A stretch of 64,000 nt of DNA from Adhaeribacter radiodurans (GCF_014075995.1 NZ_CP055153.1:6262001-6326000), one strand, 5' to 3'. Positions 53,584 to 63,817 are shown, counted from the first letter of the stretch. Notes: generated by a model from the sequence alone, not told the origin. Translations and numbers: made by a program.

Positions 53584-54222
53584 ATGGCAACCTTAACTCC
53601 CGAAATGTTATATATGTACCGGCAACATCTGGAAACTTTTGTTTCTTTTACAGATGAAGAATGGGCCATTTTTGCGGAGCACCTTTATCTCCGGAATATA
53701 AAAAAACGGGAGGCTTTTATTACAGGAGGTAAAGTTTGCCACGAAATAGGATTTATTATTTCCGGTTCTTTCCGGTTTTTCTTTGTAAAAGAAGGCGTAG
53801 AAATTAGCAATTACTTTTGCTTCGAGAATGAATTGGTTAGCTCTTATAAAAGCTTTTTAAAAGATGAACCCAGTTTAATAAACATCGAGGCCTTAGAAAC
53901 TTCGGAGATTATCTGCTTCTCGAAACCGGCTTTGCTGCAACTAAGCAGTAATCCTAAAGTTGCCTTCAAAATGGAGCGTTTTGGTCGCTTGGTAGCCGAA
54001 TATTTAATTTGCTGTTACGAAGAACGTGTAGTTTCTTTTGTAACTCAAACTCCCGAAGAACGATATCAGCAACTACTCCAACAACAACCCGATCTCCTGC
54101 AACGCATTCCGCAACACTATGTCGCTAACTTTTTAGGCATTACGCCGGTGTCGCTTTCCCGCATCCGTAAAAGGATTTCGGCTGCTAGTACTAAAGAAAA
54201 GCATACTATTGCTGTAGCGTAA
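53584..54222 (+). CDS. Crp/Fnr family transcriptional regulator (second copy)
   Basis: A 212-aa protein with a cNMP-binding-like fold (about 25-120: YLRNIKKREAFITGGKVCHE, IISGSFRFFFVKEG) and a C-terminal helix-turn-helix (IPQHYVANFLGITPVSLSRI). It is a paralog of the regulator at 51791, flanking the SnoaL-DoxX pair on the other side. Target genes are unknown. Confidence 0.88.
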   Translation: MATLTPEMLYMYRQHLETFVSFTDEEWAIFAEHLYLRNIKKREAFITGGKVCHEIGFIISGSFRFFFVKEGVEISNYFCFENELVSSYKSFLKDEPSLINIEALETSEIICFSKPALLQLSSNPKVAFKMERFGRLVAEYLICCYEERVVSFVTQTPEERYQQLLQQQPDLLQRIPQHYVANFLGITPVSLSRIRKRISAASTKEKHTIAVA

Positions 54223-54468
54223 AAAAGTAAATTCCTGAAACTCCTTAAAGCAATTAATGTACTGTGGTTATTCCAAAACAATGGAGGAAATTATCTAGCA
54301 CCAAACTTCTTAGGCTGATGGTGGATAAATTTCTTATTTCCATTTTCTAACCGAATTAAAATTTAGAAATCAAACAAAATTTTAACCAGCGAAGCTCTTT
54401 ATTATCTTTTGTTAACGATTTAGGTGCCTTGCCCATCTTACCTTGCATGAGTAAAAAAGCAAATAATT

Positions 54469-55404
54469 ATGCATACCATATTAGGCGCTGGCGGACCCGT
54501 CAGCAATGCGCTGGCGCAAGAATTGTTAAAAAATAATCAACCTGTACGTCTGGTAAGCCGCCGTGAAATAAAAACAACGGAAAAAGCCACCTGGTTAGGA
54601 GCCGATTTAAAAAACTACCAGCAAGTATTACAAGCCGTACAAGGTTCCTCGGTAATTTACATGTGTGCCGGCCTCCGTTACGAAAAAAAAGTATGGGCTG
54701 CCGAGTGGCCGGTAATTATGCAAAATCTGATAGATGCGACTAAAGCCACCGGAGCCCGCCTTATTTTTTTCGATAATGTGTACATGTACGGCCACGTGCG
54801 CGGCCCTATGACTGAAGAAACGCCTTATAACCCCAGCAGTGTGAAAGGTGAAATTCGGGCGCGAGTAGCCGAGAAATTGATGGCAGAAGTAAAAGATGGT
54901 AATCTACGCGCTTCTATTGCCCGTGCTCCCGATTTTTACGGTGCCGAAAGCCTCAACAGTTTTTACGATTCTATGGTGCTGTATAAGTATGCCCAAAAAG
55001 CAAAGGCCACGTGGCTCGGCGACCCGTCCAGCAAACATTCTTTTATCTACATTCCGGATGCCGGCAGAGCAGTTTATTTACTGGGCCAGCGCCCTGAATC
55101 GGATAATCAAATCTGGCATTTACCTACCGCACCAGCCCTTACGGGGCATGAATTTATTCAGTTGGCGGCTAAAGCTTCTAATACTAAACCAAATTTTATG
55201 AAGGTAAATAAGCTGATGCTACAAACTATTGGTTTATTTAATAAAATGATAGGCGAAATCGCGGAGTTATATTATCAATACCAGTACGATTATGTATTTA
55301 ATTCCGATAAGTTTCAGAAAGCATTTCAAGTACAGCCTACTCCTTATGCCACCGGAATAAAGCAATTTGCTCCTTTTCTTCTAAATAAAGTAAAAAAAGA
55401 CTAG
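54469..55404 (+). CDS. NAD-dependent epimerase/dehydratase (extended SDR)
   Basis: A 311-aa Rossmann protein. The N-terminal nucleotide loop is HTILGAGGPVSNALAQEL. FFDNVYMYGHVRGPMTEETP carries the YxxxG/NVYMYG stretch usual in this group, and SIARAPDFYGAES and FIYIPDAGRAVYLLG follow. The substrate is unknown. It lies 246 bp after the second Crp gene and may be under its control. Confidence 0.85.
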   Translation: MHTILGAGGPVSNALAQELLKNNQPVRLVSRREIKTTEKATWLGADLKNYQQVLQAVQGSSVIYMCAGLRYEKKVWAAEWPVIMQNLIDATKATGARLIFFDNVYMYGHVRGPMTEETPYNPSSVKGEIRARVAEKLMAEVKDGNLRASIARAPDFYGAESLNSFYDSMVLYKYAQKAKATWLGDPSSKHSFIYIPDAGRAVYLLGQRPESDNQIWHLPTAPALTGHEFIQLAAKASNTKPNFMKVNKLMLQTIGLFNKMIGEIAELYYQYQYDYVFNSDKFQKAFQVQPTPYATGIKQFAPFLLNKVKKD

Positions 55405-55466
55405 TTCTTTGGACAACCGCCATCATCTTCTTATAATTAAGGCAGTTATCTAAATTTTATCTGCCT

Positions 55467-56672
55467 ATGCTCGCTGCCCGTACTGTCTCCTTCATGCCTA
55501 ACCTGTTTTTATTCTTGGCTTTCTGTTTTCTTTTACCGGGTTGTAATCAGAAATCAGCGAAACAAACCGAATCAGAAACGAATGTAGCTAGTACTCCACC
55601 TGGCTCCGCTATTGAGAGCAACCAACCCGCAACTGCCACTGAAAACTGGACCTTACAACCTTTTCAGAAACAAGATGCTATTAACCCTATTTTAGGGCCG
55701 GATAGCACTACTCAGTTTTTTTGTCCGGTTCGTCGGGCTACGGTTAAGTGGGAAGAAAAAGATGTTTTTAACCCGGCTGCGGTGGTGCGCAATGGCAAAG
55801 TACATTTACTGTATCGGGCTGAAGATAAAATAGGCAAGTTTGCCGGTACCTCCCGCATAGGTTTAGCCATTAGCGAAGATGGCTTACATTTTAAAAGAAT
55901 GCCGAAGCCCGTGTTATATCCCGATAACGATTTTATGAAAAAGTATGAGTGGGAGGGTGGCTGCGAAGACCCTAGAGTAGTAGAAACGCCCCAAGGTACT
56001 TACGTAATGACCTATACCACTTACGATGGCAAAACCGCCCGTTTGTGCGTGGCTACTTCCTCGGATTTACAAACCTGGGAAAAACACGGCTTAGCATTTG
56101 AAAAAGCTTACGCGGGCAAATACAAAGATACTTGGTCTAAGTCGGGGGCTATTGTTTGCCGCCGCAACGGCAACCAAATAGTTGCTACTAAAATCAACGG
56201 AAAATACTGGATGTACTGGGGTGATACTAACATGTTTATAGCTACCTCTGATGACCTGCTCGACTGGACGCCCATAGAAGAAAATAGTAAACTGGCTATT
56301 GCCTTTGGTCCCCGCCCTGGCCAGTTCGATAGCCGTTTGGTAGAACCCGGTCCACCGGCAATGCTCACCGATGCTGGTATTTTACTTATTTACAACAGCA
56401 TGAACCTGGATAAAGGAGGTAGCCCCACTTTACCGCCCGGCACCTATACCGCTGGCCAAATTTTACTCGACCCGAAAGATCCAACCAAAGTACTACAGCG
56501 CACCGCCAGTTACTTTATGAAGCCGGAAAAAGAATACGAAATTACCGGGCAGATAGGAAATGTCTGTTTTCTGGAAGGACTGGTTCACTTACAGGATAAG
56601 TGGTTTTTGTACTATGGCACCGCTGATTCTAAAATTGCCGTAGCTGTACATACTCCTGAGCAGGACAGATGA
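55467..56672 (+). CDS. GH130-like glycosidase/phosphorylase, lipoprotein
   Basis: A 401-aa protein with a lipoprotein signal (MPNLFLFLAFCFLLPGC; the ATG at 55494 is an equally good start) and a Ser/Thr-rich linker. The catalytic five-bladed propeller is of the GH130/GH43 type: DVFNPAAVVRNGKVHLLYRA, SRIGLAISEDGLHFKR, WEGGCEDPRVVE, TYVMTYTTYDGK, DLLDWTPIEEN. GH130 members phosphorolyse or hydrolyse beta-mannosides. It is extracytoplasmic, so a hydrolase or scavenging role is more likely than phosphorolysis. Confidence 0.82.
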   Translation: MLAARTVSFMPNLFLFLAFCFLLPGCNQKSAKQTESETNVASTPPGSAIESNQPATATENWTLQPFQKQDAINPILGPDSTTQFFCPVRRATVKWEEKDVFNPAAVVRNGKVHLLYRAEDKIGKFAGTSRIGLAISEDGLHFKRMPKPVLYPDNDFMKKYEWEGGCEDPRVVETPQGTYVMTYTTYDGKTARLCVATSSDLQTWEKHGLAFEKAYAGKYKDTWSKSGAIVCRRNGNQIVATKINGKYWMYWGDTNMFIATSDDLLDWTPIEENSKLAIAFGPRPGQFDSRLVEPGPPAMLTDAGILLIYNSMNLDKGGSPTLPPGTYTAGQILLDPKDPTKVLQRTASYFMKPEKEYEITGQIGNVCFLEGLVHLQDKWFLYYGTADSKIAVAVHTPEQDR

Positions 56673-56771
56673 GGTACGAATAATTTTTAGGAAATAAGTT
56701 TTTACCTTATTTCGCATACCTGATAACATACTTTAATGTAATTTGGCAAAGCACTAATAAGAATTTGTAAA

Positions 56772-57251
56772 ATGGCAGGTAATACCTTACAAAAATTAGC
56801 CGCTTATACCAGTTGGGCAAACCAGCGATTGTTAGAAATCCTGGAAAAATTCGGAAGCCAAATACCTTCTACGAGTTTGCATTTATTTAGTCATTTACTA
56901 AATGCCGAAATTATTTGGTTAGCCCGGATTCAACACCTGGAAAGTCCTGTACAAGTATTCGACGAACATACCTTGGCGGAGTGCCGAAGACTGCAGGAAA
57001 GTACATTCGAACGATTTATAGGCTTAGCAGATTCTTTACCTGAAGAATTAGAAACTCTGATAACTTATAAAAACACCAAAGGCGAAAATTTCACCACTTC
57101 TCTGGAAGACATTCTGATGCAGGTATTTAATCATGGTACGTACCACCGGGCGCAAATTGCCCGTGATTTACGCCAGAACGGATTAGAACCATTAAATACC
57201 GATTACATTACATTTGTGCTCGAAACCGGAGGATATCAGGAAGAGAAATAA
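56772..57251 (+). CDS. DinB family protein
   Basis: A 159-aa four-helix protein. His41, His121 and His125 (FSHLLNAE; FNHGTYHRAQ) form the usual DinB metal-binding triad. The enzymatic role is unknown; relatives include thiol-dependent transferases. It is convergent with the AsmA-like gene, with a shared terminator between them. Confidence 0.85.
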   Translation: MAGNTLQKLAAYTSWANQRLLEILEKFGSQIPSTSLHLFSHLLNAEIIWLARIQHLESPVQVFDEHTLAECRRLQESTFERFIGLADSLPEELETLITYKNTKGENFTTSLEDILMQVFNHGTYHRAQIARDLRQNGLEPLNTDYITFVLETGGYQEEK

Positions 57252-57303
57252 TAATGAAATTGCTTACAATTAATTAAATTACTCTAAGGGAACTCATTTT
57301 AAT

Positions 57304-57344
57304 AAAAAAAGAACCAGGCTGTTCCGCAACCTGGTTCTTTTTTT
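57304..57344. terminator. Bidirectional terminator between DinB and AsmA genes
   Basis: AAAAAAAGAACCAGG and CCTGGTTCTTTTTTT are perfect arms with A and T tails on both sides, suited to stopping both converging transcripts. Confidence 0.9.
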
Positions 57345-57363
57345 ATACCAATTTACTTTTTGA

Positions 57364-60300
57364 TTATTGCTTTTTAGAAGTATCTGCTGTCGGCTTCCGT
57401 TTATTAAATAAATTATTTAGCTTTTCAGAAGCTTGCTGCTTTAACTTTTGTTCGGCTTGCTGGGTACGTTTGGCAATTTCTTCTTTGGCTTTAGCTTCGG
57501 CTTCTAAGCGTCTACGGTTTACTTCCGCTCTTATACTATCTTCAGCTTTTTGCTTTTCCTGCTCTAGTCGCTGCTTGGCTACATCTACTTTCTCCTGTAC
57601 AATACTTTGTACCACTTGCTTGGCTTGATTTTTAGCACTGGCCGTTGAGAGAGATACTTTAGGATTTGTAACCGTACCACCTACATTCAAATTCATGGTT
57701 ACTCGTTCGGTACCTTTAATGTCTTTCACGCCGGTAAGTGATACCAGTTTAGCATTTAAAGCATTCCCTACTTTACCCGTAGGAACATCTAAGGCTAAGG
57801 CGTAAGTTAAACTACCATCAATGCCGTTAGTACCCGATACCGTAGTTTTAATATCCTTTACCGTAAAATCGAAAGGTTTCACCACTAAATTACCGCCCAC
57901 AATTTCCGCAGAAAAGCCTTTGTTCTCAATAGAAAAATTTTGCAATTCTTTAAAGTTAGTTACTTCACTAATCCGGTTCACAATAACATTATTCTGAACT
58001 ACCGCTTTTACTACTTCAATTAAGCCTTTACCGGTTAAAGTTTTGTAAACAGGCATCATATCAGGACCTAATTCGCCGTTAAAATTAAAATTAGTGGAGA
58101 ACTTACCATCCAGGAACTGCGCAATAGGAGCCAGAACCTTTATAGTGTTAAAAGCATTATAAGCCGATTTAAAATCAAGATTTTTAATATTTAACCCAAA
58201 AGTAAAACCTGGGTGCTGCAAATTTTTGGTATTGTAGGAACCATTAGTAACAAAAGAACCACCCAAAGCATTAAAGGATACCCCATCTAGTTTAGCCACC
58301 TGGTCGCGGAGGGTAACCGTTCCTTTTAAATTACTCAGGTTTAAATTGTCGTAAACTACCTGGTTAGCCGTTGTGTTTAAAACTACATCCAGGTTTTCGG
58401 GTACCGGAATTATACCCCCCTCAGCCTCAGGTGGTACAGGTTCGCCGTTTAGCTCGTCTACCATCCACTCATTCACATCAAAACGGGAAGAATTCATAGT
58501 AAAATTACCGCGCAAAGGCTGGTTTTTCCCGAACAAATAACCCATGTAATTGGATACCGATCCATCTAGCTGCACATCGCTTTTGCCAATAAAGCCTTTA
58601 AAATTATTTACCTGAATTTTCTCATTATTAAAAACAGTGTTAGCGGTAGTAATTTTCATACCTTGTGGTAGATCGGTGCTTTTGTAGTTCAGGTTAGTTA
58701 CCTGCATACTGCCGCTGGAAGTAATGTTGTCGTATTTACCGGCATCAATATCAGTCATTTTACCTTTGGCGGTAACGTCGGCATTAATGCGGCCGGATAG
58801 GGTAGTACCTTCAAGCGGGAAGATTTTGGTGATTTTAGTTAAATCCAAAATACCTTTTATCCGGGCATCAAAAGCGGGCTTGGCTATGTTTTGTACGGCT
58901 ACCCGGCCTTCGAGCGGCTCACCGTCCAGTAACATATTAAAACGTTCTATTAAAACTTTGGTATCATCGGTGTTTCCGGTGGTGTTGGTAATAGTAGAAA
59001 CCAGGTTCAGGTTTTGAATTGGCGCCGGAAATTGTTTGGCTTTTACAAAGCCATTGGTTAGGTTCATTTTGGCATTTACTACCGGCATTTGGGTTTTGGT
59101 GTAAGTACCTTTCGCCACCGCATCCACAAATAACAACCCGCGCAAAGTCATACCTTCTACCGGAAATACTTTGGTCATTTCGGCCAGGTCGATATTCGCT
59201 TTTACGTTACCATCCACTTTCATTGGTTCTAAGCCTTGAATGGAAGCTTTGGCATCTACCGGGTTTTTACCTAAATCCAGGTGCATTTTCCGAATGAGTA
59301 CATTTGTGTTGTTAATTACCCCATCTTTATTATCCACGTTCATATCAATATTGATATTAGTGGCCGCCTGAGGCAAGTCCGGATATTTAAACATGGCGTT
59401 GGAAACTTTTAAATCCGTACCGAAACCCGGCATAGAGGTGTCGTTTAGCGTACCTTTTACGTAGCCATTAAAAGCTACTTTACCCTCCGTTTTAATATTC
59501 TTAAATTTCTCGGTAAAAATTCCCGGCACTATGGATAAAATACTCTTAAAATCATTATCAGCCGATTTAAAGGTCAAATCCATATTAATGTCATCGCCAG
59601 GCATCTGCACAGAACCATCTAAGCCTAAACCAAACTCGTTTACCTTAATATTATTTTCTTTAAACATGTATTTCGATTGGTTTAAATCCATGGCCAAGGT
59701 TATATCGGCATCTAACCGGGTACTATCCAGGTAATCGAGGCCGGCATAATTAAAAGTAAATCCATCGGCCGTAGTGCGCGATTTCATATCAAACACATTC
59801 TGTTCAAAATCGCCGCTCCCATTATGATTCACGTGGAACGCCTCGGTACGGAAAGGAATACTTAAATCTTCGTACACTAAGGTGCCGTTGTTTATTTCCC
59901 AACCTTTAATGGCCATATTAAACTGATTAACCGTATCAGCGGGCGTTTCAACCTGCGTGGTATCAGTAATAAAAATATCCCAGTTAGCGCGGCCACTTTT
60001 TAGAACTTTTAATTTAAGTCGCGGATCCTGCAATTTTACCGAACGAACCTTTAATTTATCGCCGGCAATAACGCTCATTAAATCCAGACCCATACTAAAG
60101 TTAGGCAGCATAGCCAGGGTATCGCGCTGAAATGAATCCTGCCCGATAATAGTTAAATCATCAATGCTCAATGCCAAATTCGGAAAGTCGCGGAATAAGC
60201 TAATGCTAACGTTATCGGTCTGGTACAATACTTTTGCTTTTACATTTTTCGCAATTTGTTTATCCAGAACCTGCTTTATTTTATCCTTAAATAAGTAAGG

Positions 60301-60366
60301 CGTTAAAGCCGCAGCAGCTATTAACACCACAATAAAAATTACAAATCCTATAAATACTTTTTTCAT
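57364..60366 (-). CDS. AsmA-like family protein, 1000 aa
   Basis: A 1000-aa protein with one N-terminal membrane segment (MKKVFIGFVIFIVVLIAAAA) and a long beta-rich body with repeated D-L-T/L-D-G-S pattern, ending in AsmA-like sequence (GLIEVVKAVVQNNVIVNRIS ... NAKLVSLTGVKDI). The last 100 residues are charged and helical (KQRLEQEKQKAEDSIRAEV), a likely coiled coil. AsmA-like proteins are tied to lipid or outer-membrane assembly between the membranes. The exact role is unknown. Confidence 0.85.
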   Translation of the reverse strand: MKKVFIGFVIFIVVLIAAAALTPYLFKDKIKQVLDKQIAKNVKAKVLYQTDNVSISLFRDFPNLALSIDDLTIIGQDSFQRDTLAMLPNFSMGLDLMSVIAGDKLKVRSVKLQDPRLKLKVLKSGRANWDIFITDTTQVETPADTVNQFNMAIKGWEINNGTLVYEDLSIPFRTEAFHVNHNGSGDFEQNVFDMKSRTTADGFTFNYAGLDYLDSTRLDADITLAMDLNQSKYMFKENNIKVNEFGLGLDGSVQMPGDDINMDLTFKSADNDFKSILSIVPGIFTEKFKNIKTEGKVAFNGYVKGTLNDTSMPGFGTDLKVSNAMFKYPDLPQAATNINIDMNVDNKDGVINNTNVLIRKMHLDLGKNPVDAKASIQGLEPMKVDGNVKANIDLAEMTKVFPVEGMTLRGLLFVDAVAKGTYTKTQMPVVNAKMNLTNGFVKAKQFPAPIQNLNLVSTITNTTGNTDDTKVLIERFNMLLDGEPLEGRVAVQNIAKPAFDARIKGILDLTKITKIFPLEGTTLSGRINADVTAKGKMTDIDAGKYDNITSSGSMQVTNLNYKSTDLPQGMKITTANTVFNNEKIQVNNFKGFIGKSDVQLDGSVSNYMGYLFGKNQPLRGNFTMNSSRFDVNEWMVDELNGEPVPPEAEGGIIPVPENLDVVLNTTANQVVYDNLNLSNLKGTVTLRDQVAKLDGVSFNALGGSFVTNGSYNTKNLQHPGFTFGLNIKNLDFKSAYNAFNTIKVLAPIAQFLDGKFSTNFNFNGELGPDMMPVYKTLTGKGLIEVVKAVVQNNVIVNRISEVTNFKELQNFSIENKGFSAEIVGGNLVVKPFDFTVKDIKTTVSGTNGIDGSLTYALALDVPTGKVGNALNAKLVSLTGVKDIKGTERVTMNLNVGGTVTNPKVSLSTASAKNQAKQVVQSIVQEKVDVAKQRLEQEKQKAEDSIRAEVNRRRLEAEAKAKEEIAKRTQQAEQKLKQQASEKLNNLFNKRKPTADTSKKQ

Positions 60367-60636
60367 AAGGCGTTTTTACATTAAATAGCAACCGAAGTTT
60401 AGGGTCAAAGGTAACGTATACGTTAAACTTAGGTATTCATTAAGCGTTTTATCCGATGCTTATAATAACTTATTTTTGTAGTTCTACCTGAAAGTCCCAT
60501 ACTTTTGCTGGTTCAGTAAAATATTAGACAAGCAAACATACCTACTGGTTTAATAACAACGTTTTCCAGGAGGCCTTCGGTATTTACGATAATTAAGAAA
60601 GAATGTCCGGAGTAGGCTTATTCTTTTAAAAGGTTT

Positions 60637-61650
60637 ATGCGGGCTAAACAATTTACTTTTTTGTGTTTGTTCCTTTTTTTTGATTTCTGGGCCTGGGGTC
60701 AGGATTTTCAGTTTAGCCAACAATTTAGTAACCGCCTGCATGTAAATCCGGCTTTTGCCGGCCTCCGCTCCGATTATAGTATAGCTGCTGCTTACCGCAC
60801 TCAATGGCGTAACCTGGACAATGGTTTTGTTACTCAACAAATAGCGGCTGATTATAAATTTAAAAATAAAAAAACAGCGGCCGGCTTGGTAGCCTCTTTA
60901 GATAAAACCGGTAAGGCGGGTTTTACCCGCACGCAGGTAGGTGGCATCTATGCCTATCAAACGGCGCTTAACGAAAACTTTTCAGCCAGTGTAGCACTAC
61001 AGGCCTCGTATGGTTCGCAACGTTTTAGTTATACTGATTTAATTTTTGGCGATCAATTAAATGATAATGGCAGTATTAATCCTACTTCTCAGGAAAATTA
61101 TATCTACGATCCGATTTCTTACCTGAGCGTGGCAGCGGGAGGAGTGCTTTATAATAATCAGTTCTGGATCTCGCTGGCGGCGCATCATGCCAACCAACCG
61201 GATATTGGTTTCGGAATAGAATCTAAATTACCGGTAAAATTTACTTTAAATACTGGTTATAAATTTTACATTAATAATTACTACCGCGATGCTTACTTAT
61301 ATGAGTTTAGTATAACTCCCACCATTACGTATACCCAACAACAATTTTTCAAAAAAACTGACCTTGGTTTATACTTTACGTATACACCTGTTACGTTAGG
61401 ACTAATATACCGCGGGCTGCCTCTGAGCAGTAATTTTATGTATGACCAGTCAGTTGCTGTAATAACTGGCATTGTTTTAGAACCTTTTCGTTTAGCGTAT
61501 AGTTATGATGTAGTTTTTACCGGGGCTGGCAGCCGTACCGGAGGAGCACACGAAATAGCAATATCTTTTGATAAAATCGATTTCGATAAAATTTTCAAAA
61601 GCCGGGCATCTAAGAAAAATTATAAACATATCGCTTGCCCCGCATTTTAA
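60637..61650 (+). CDS. PorP/SprF family T9SS outer-membrane protein
   Basis: A 337-aa beta-barrel with the signal peptide MRAKQFTFLCLFLFFDFWAWGQ. The mature start DFQFSQQFSNRLHVNPAFAG, then the YRTQWRN motif, is the PorP/SprF signature. These proteins work with type IX secretion, often supporting export or anchoring of large surface proteins. The gldJ-like gene follows 60 bp later, so the two probably form an operon. They may serve the seven T9SS-tailed proteins at 1-32598, by inference. Confidence 0.9.
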   Translation: MRAKQFTFLCLFLFFDFWAWGQDFQFSQQFSNRLHVNPAFAGLRSDYSIAAAYRTQWRNLDNGFVTQQIAADYKFKNKKTAAGLVASLDKTGKAGFTRTQVGGIYAYQTALNENFSASVALQASYGSQRFSYTDLIFGDQLNDNGSINPTSQENYIYDPISYLSVAAGGVLYNNQFWISLAAHHANQPDIGFGIESKLPVKFTLNTGYKFYINNYYRDAYLYEFSITPTITYTQQQFFKKTDLGLYFTYTPVTLGLIYRGLPLSSNFMYDQSVAVITGIVLEPFRLAYSYDVVFTGAGSRTGGAHEIAISFDKIDFDKIFKSRASKKNYKHIACPAF

Positions 61651-61710
61651 ATAGTGTTATTATTGCATTAAATTCGGAAAATTAATATTTTTTAGGAGCC
61701 AACAACTTTT

Positions 61711-62952
61711 ATGAATTTGTTTAAATTTTTAGGTTACGTGGCGGCTGGTGCCGTTATTCTTACTTCCTGTAACAGAAATGCGAAGCCTACGAGCACTAAT
61801 CCGGGCGATATAAGCGCTAAAACCGGAATTGAGTACAACACCGATGAAGGTTTTCAGGTAGCCAGCTATGAGCCTCTCGCTGAGGGTCCGGGTTTGAAAT
61901 TTATTGAAGGTGGCCGTACTACTTTGGGCTCCATGGAAGAAGACGTAGCAATGACTCGGGATAATATCGAGCGTACCGTAACGGTTGCGTCGTTTTTTAT
62001 GGATGAAACAGAAGTGGCTAACATTCACTGGTTAGAATATTTATCTCATATCAAAAAAGATTCAGCCGAAGAAGTTTATACCAAAGCTTTACCCGATACT
62101 ACCGTTTGGGCAAAGGAATTATCTTTCAACGATCCTTACGAACAATATTACCTGCGTTATCCTGGTTTCCGTTTTTATCCGGTTGTGGGCGTAAGCTGGG
62201 AACAAGCCAATGATTACTGCTTATGGCGTACTGCTAAAGTTAACGAGAACATGGCCCGGAATGGTGGCAACACTGGAGGTGGCGGTTTTAAATTATTTGG
62301 TAAAAAGAAAAAAGGTGCTGCCGCTGAAGCTCCTGCTGAAGGTGGCTCTTTATCTATTGAATCTGGTTTAGTATTACCGAACTACCGCTTGCCCACTGAG
62401 GCCGAATGGGAGTATGCAGCGCAAGCTATGATTGGTACCCAACTAGACCAGGACGAAAACCAAACGAACAAACGTATTTACCCTTGGGATGGTCATCAAA
62501 TGCGTAACCCGTATGGCAAACACCAGGGCGAATTCTTAGCTAACTTTAAACGCGGCCGGGGTGACTATGCCGGTATTGCCGGTTCGCTAAATGATGGCGC
62601 TATGATTACCGAATGGGTATATGCTTATCCAGCTAACGACTTTGGTTTATATAATATGGCCGGTAACGTAAACGAATGGGTACAAGATGTGTACCGTCCA
62701 CTTTCGTTTCAGGATGTGGAAGACTTAAACCCGGTACGTCGGGGTGGTGGAATTAGTGACCCTGCAACTAATTACGATGCAGCTGGTTTCCAATCTTTAA
62801 TTACCGATGAAGTCCGGGTGTATAAAGGTGGATCCTGGAAAGACGTAGCTTATTGGTTATCACCGGGTACCCGCCGGTTTATGGCTCAGGATTCTGCTAC
62901 TTCTACCATTGGTTTCCGTTGCGCCATGATTAACACTGGTTCCAATAAATAA
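61711..62952 (+). CDS. gldJ: Gliding-motility/T9SS lipoprotein GldJ
   Basis: A 413-aa lipoprotein (lipobox ILTSC, Cys20) with a formylglycine-generating-enzyme-like (SUMF1) domain: LKFIEGGRTTLGSMEEDVAM, FFMDETEVANIHWLEYL, FYPVVGVSWEQANDYCLWRT, YRLPTEAEWEYAA, NMAGNVNEWVQDV, KGGSWKD, GFRCAM. The TGIEYNTDEGFQV start fits GldJ better than its relative GldK. A Gly/Lys-rich insert (about 190-215) lies in the domain. In Flavobacterium GldJ supports T9SS and gliding. The protein is probably structural, not catalytic. Confidence 0.82.
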   Translation: MNLFKFLGYVAAGAVILTSCNRNAKPTSTNPGDISAKTGIEYNTDEGFQVASYEPLAEGPGLKFIEGGRTTLGSMEEDVAMTRDNIERTVTVASFFMDETEVANIHWLEYLSHIKKDSAEEVYTKALPDTTVWAKELSFNDPYEQYYLRYPGFRFYPVVGVSWEQANDYCLWRTAKVNENMARNGGNTGGGGFKLFGKKKKGAAAEAPAEGGSLSIESGLVLPNYRLPTEAEWEYAAQAMIGTQLDQDENQTNKRIYPWDGHQMRNPYGKHQGEFLANFKRGRGDYAGIAGSLNDGAMITEWVYAYPANDFGLYNMAGNVNEWVQDVYRPLSFQDVEDLNPVRRGGGISDPATNYDAAGFQSLITDEVRVYKGGSWKDVAYWLSPGTRRFMAQDSATSTIGFRCAMINTGSNK

Positions 62953-62971
62953 TTAAAATATAATTTTATAG

Positions 62972-63002
62972 AAAAGGCTCGCCAATCAGCGGGCCTTTTT
63001 TT
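62972..63002. terminator. Terminator between gldJ and comF
   Basis: AAAAGGCTCGC and GCGGGCCTTTT arms are followed by TTTT. The stem lies between convergent genes. Confidence 0.8.
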
Positions 63003-63013
63003 GTTGACTTATA

Positions 63014-63718
63014 TTAAGCGGCAGCAATCGCTGCTACACTTACAGCTGCTGCTTTTGCATCTAATAGCACTAAAGCACAAGCCTCCAGGGTAGCACCGGT
63101 TGTCATAACATCGTCTACCAACAAAATGCGTTGGTTTTTCACCATTTCTGGTTGAATTACCGAAAACAATTGCCCTACGTTTTGCCACCGTTCCAGGCGT
63201 GTTTTCTTTGTTTGGGTACTTGTATCGGCTAAACGTTCCAGTACATTTGGTTGCCAATGGGTATCTAAAACTTGCGCTAGTCCTTTAGCAAAAGAATCCG
63301 ATTGGTTATAACCCCGTTTTCGTAATTTCTTCTTATGCAAGGGTACCGGAACAATCAAATCGAATTGTTCCTGATATTGGTATTCTTTTAAATCGGCGCC
63401 GTACCAATTGCCTAATATTTCACCTACCTCTTCGTGGCCATTGTATTTAAGCGCGTGTAGTAGCTGTTGTACCCGGCCAGAGCGGGTAAAAGTTAAATAA
63501 GCCAAAGCATGCTTAACGGGTACTTTGTTGTAAAAACGACTTAATAATTCGCTTTTCGCTCCAGTTAAAAGATGACTATTCGTATAAGGTAAATTCACCC
63601 GGCAATCGGTACAAATAGTTGTTTCGCCGCGGGCCAGTAGTTCATGGCATGCCAGACAGTCTTCCGGAAACAATAATGAAATAAAATCAGCAACTAAATT
63701 GTTAAGAGGGGTGAGCAT
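63014..63718 (-). CDS. ComF family protein (phosphoribosyltransferase-like)
   Basis: A 234-aa protein. The N-terminal zinc ribbon has Cys21, Cys24, Cys36 and Cys39 (CLACH ... CTDC). The C-terminal half holds the PRTase motif ILLVDDVMTTGAT (198-210), and LIVPVPLHKKKLRKRGYNQS is the family middle motif. ComF is needed for DNA uptake in competent bacteria, and related proteins are widespread. No other competence gene is nearby. Confidence 0.9.
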   Translation of the reverse strand: MLTPLNNLVADFISLLFPEDCLACHELLARGETTICTDCRVNLPYTNSHLLTGAKSELLSRFYNKVPVKHALAYLTFTRSGRVQQLLHALKYNGHEEVGEILGNWYGADLKEYQYQEQFDLIVPVPLHKKKLRKRGYNQSDSFAKGLAQVLDTHWQPNVLERLADTSTQTKKTRLERWQNVGQLFSVIQPEMVKNQRILLVDDVMTTGATLEACALVLLDAKAAAVSVAAIAAA

Positions 63719-63817
63719 ACCTTAGAGATAAATGCTAAATTTTGTAATTTTATAAACCTGAACTTTAGGATAACAAGGGTTTTAACCAGAACCAAAAATC
63801 AATTTACCAGATAGATA

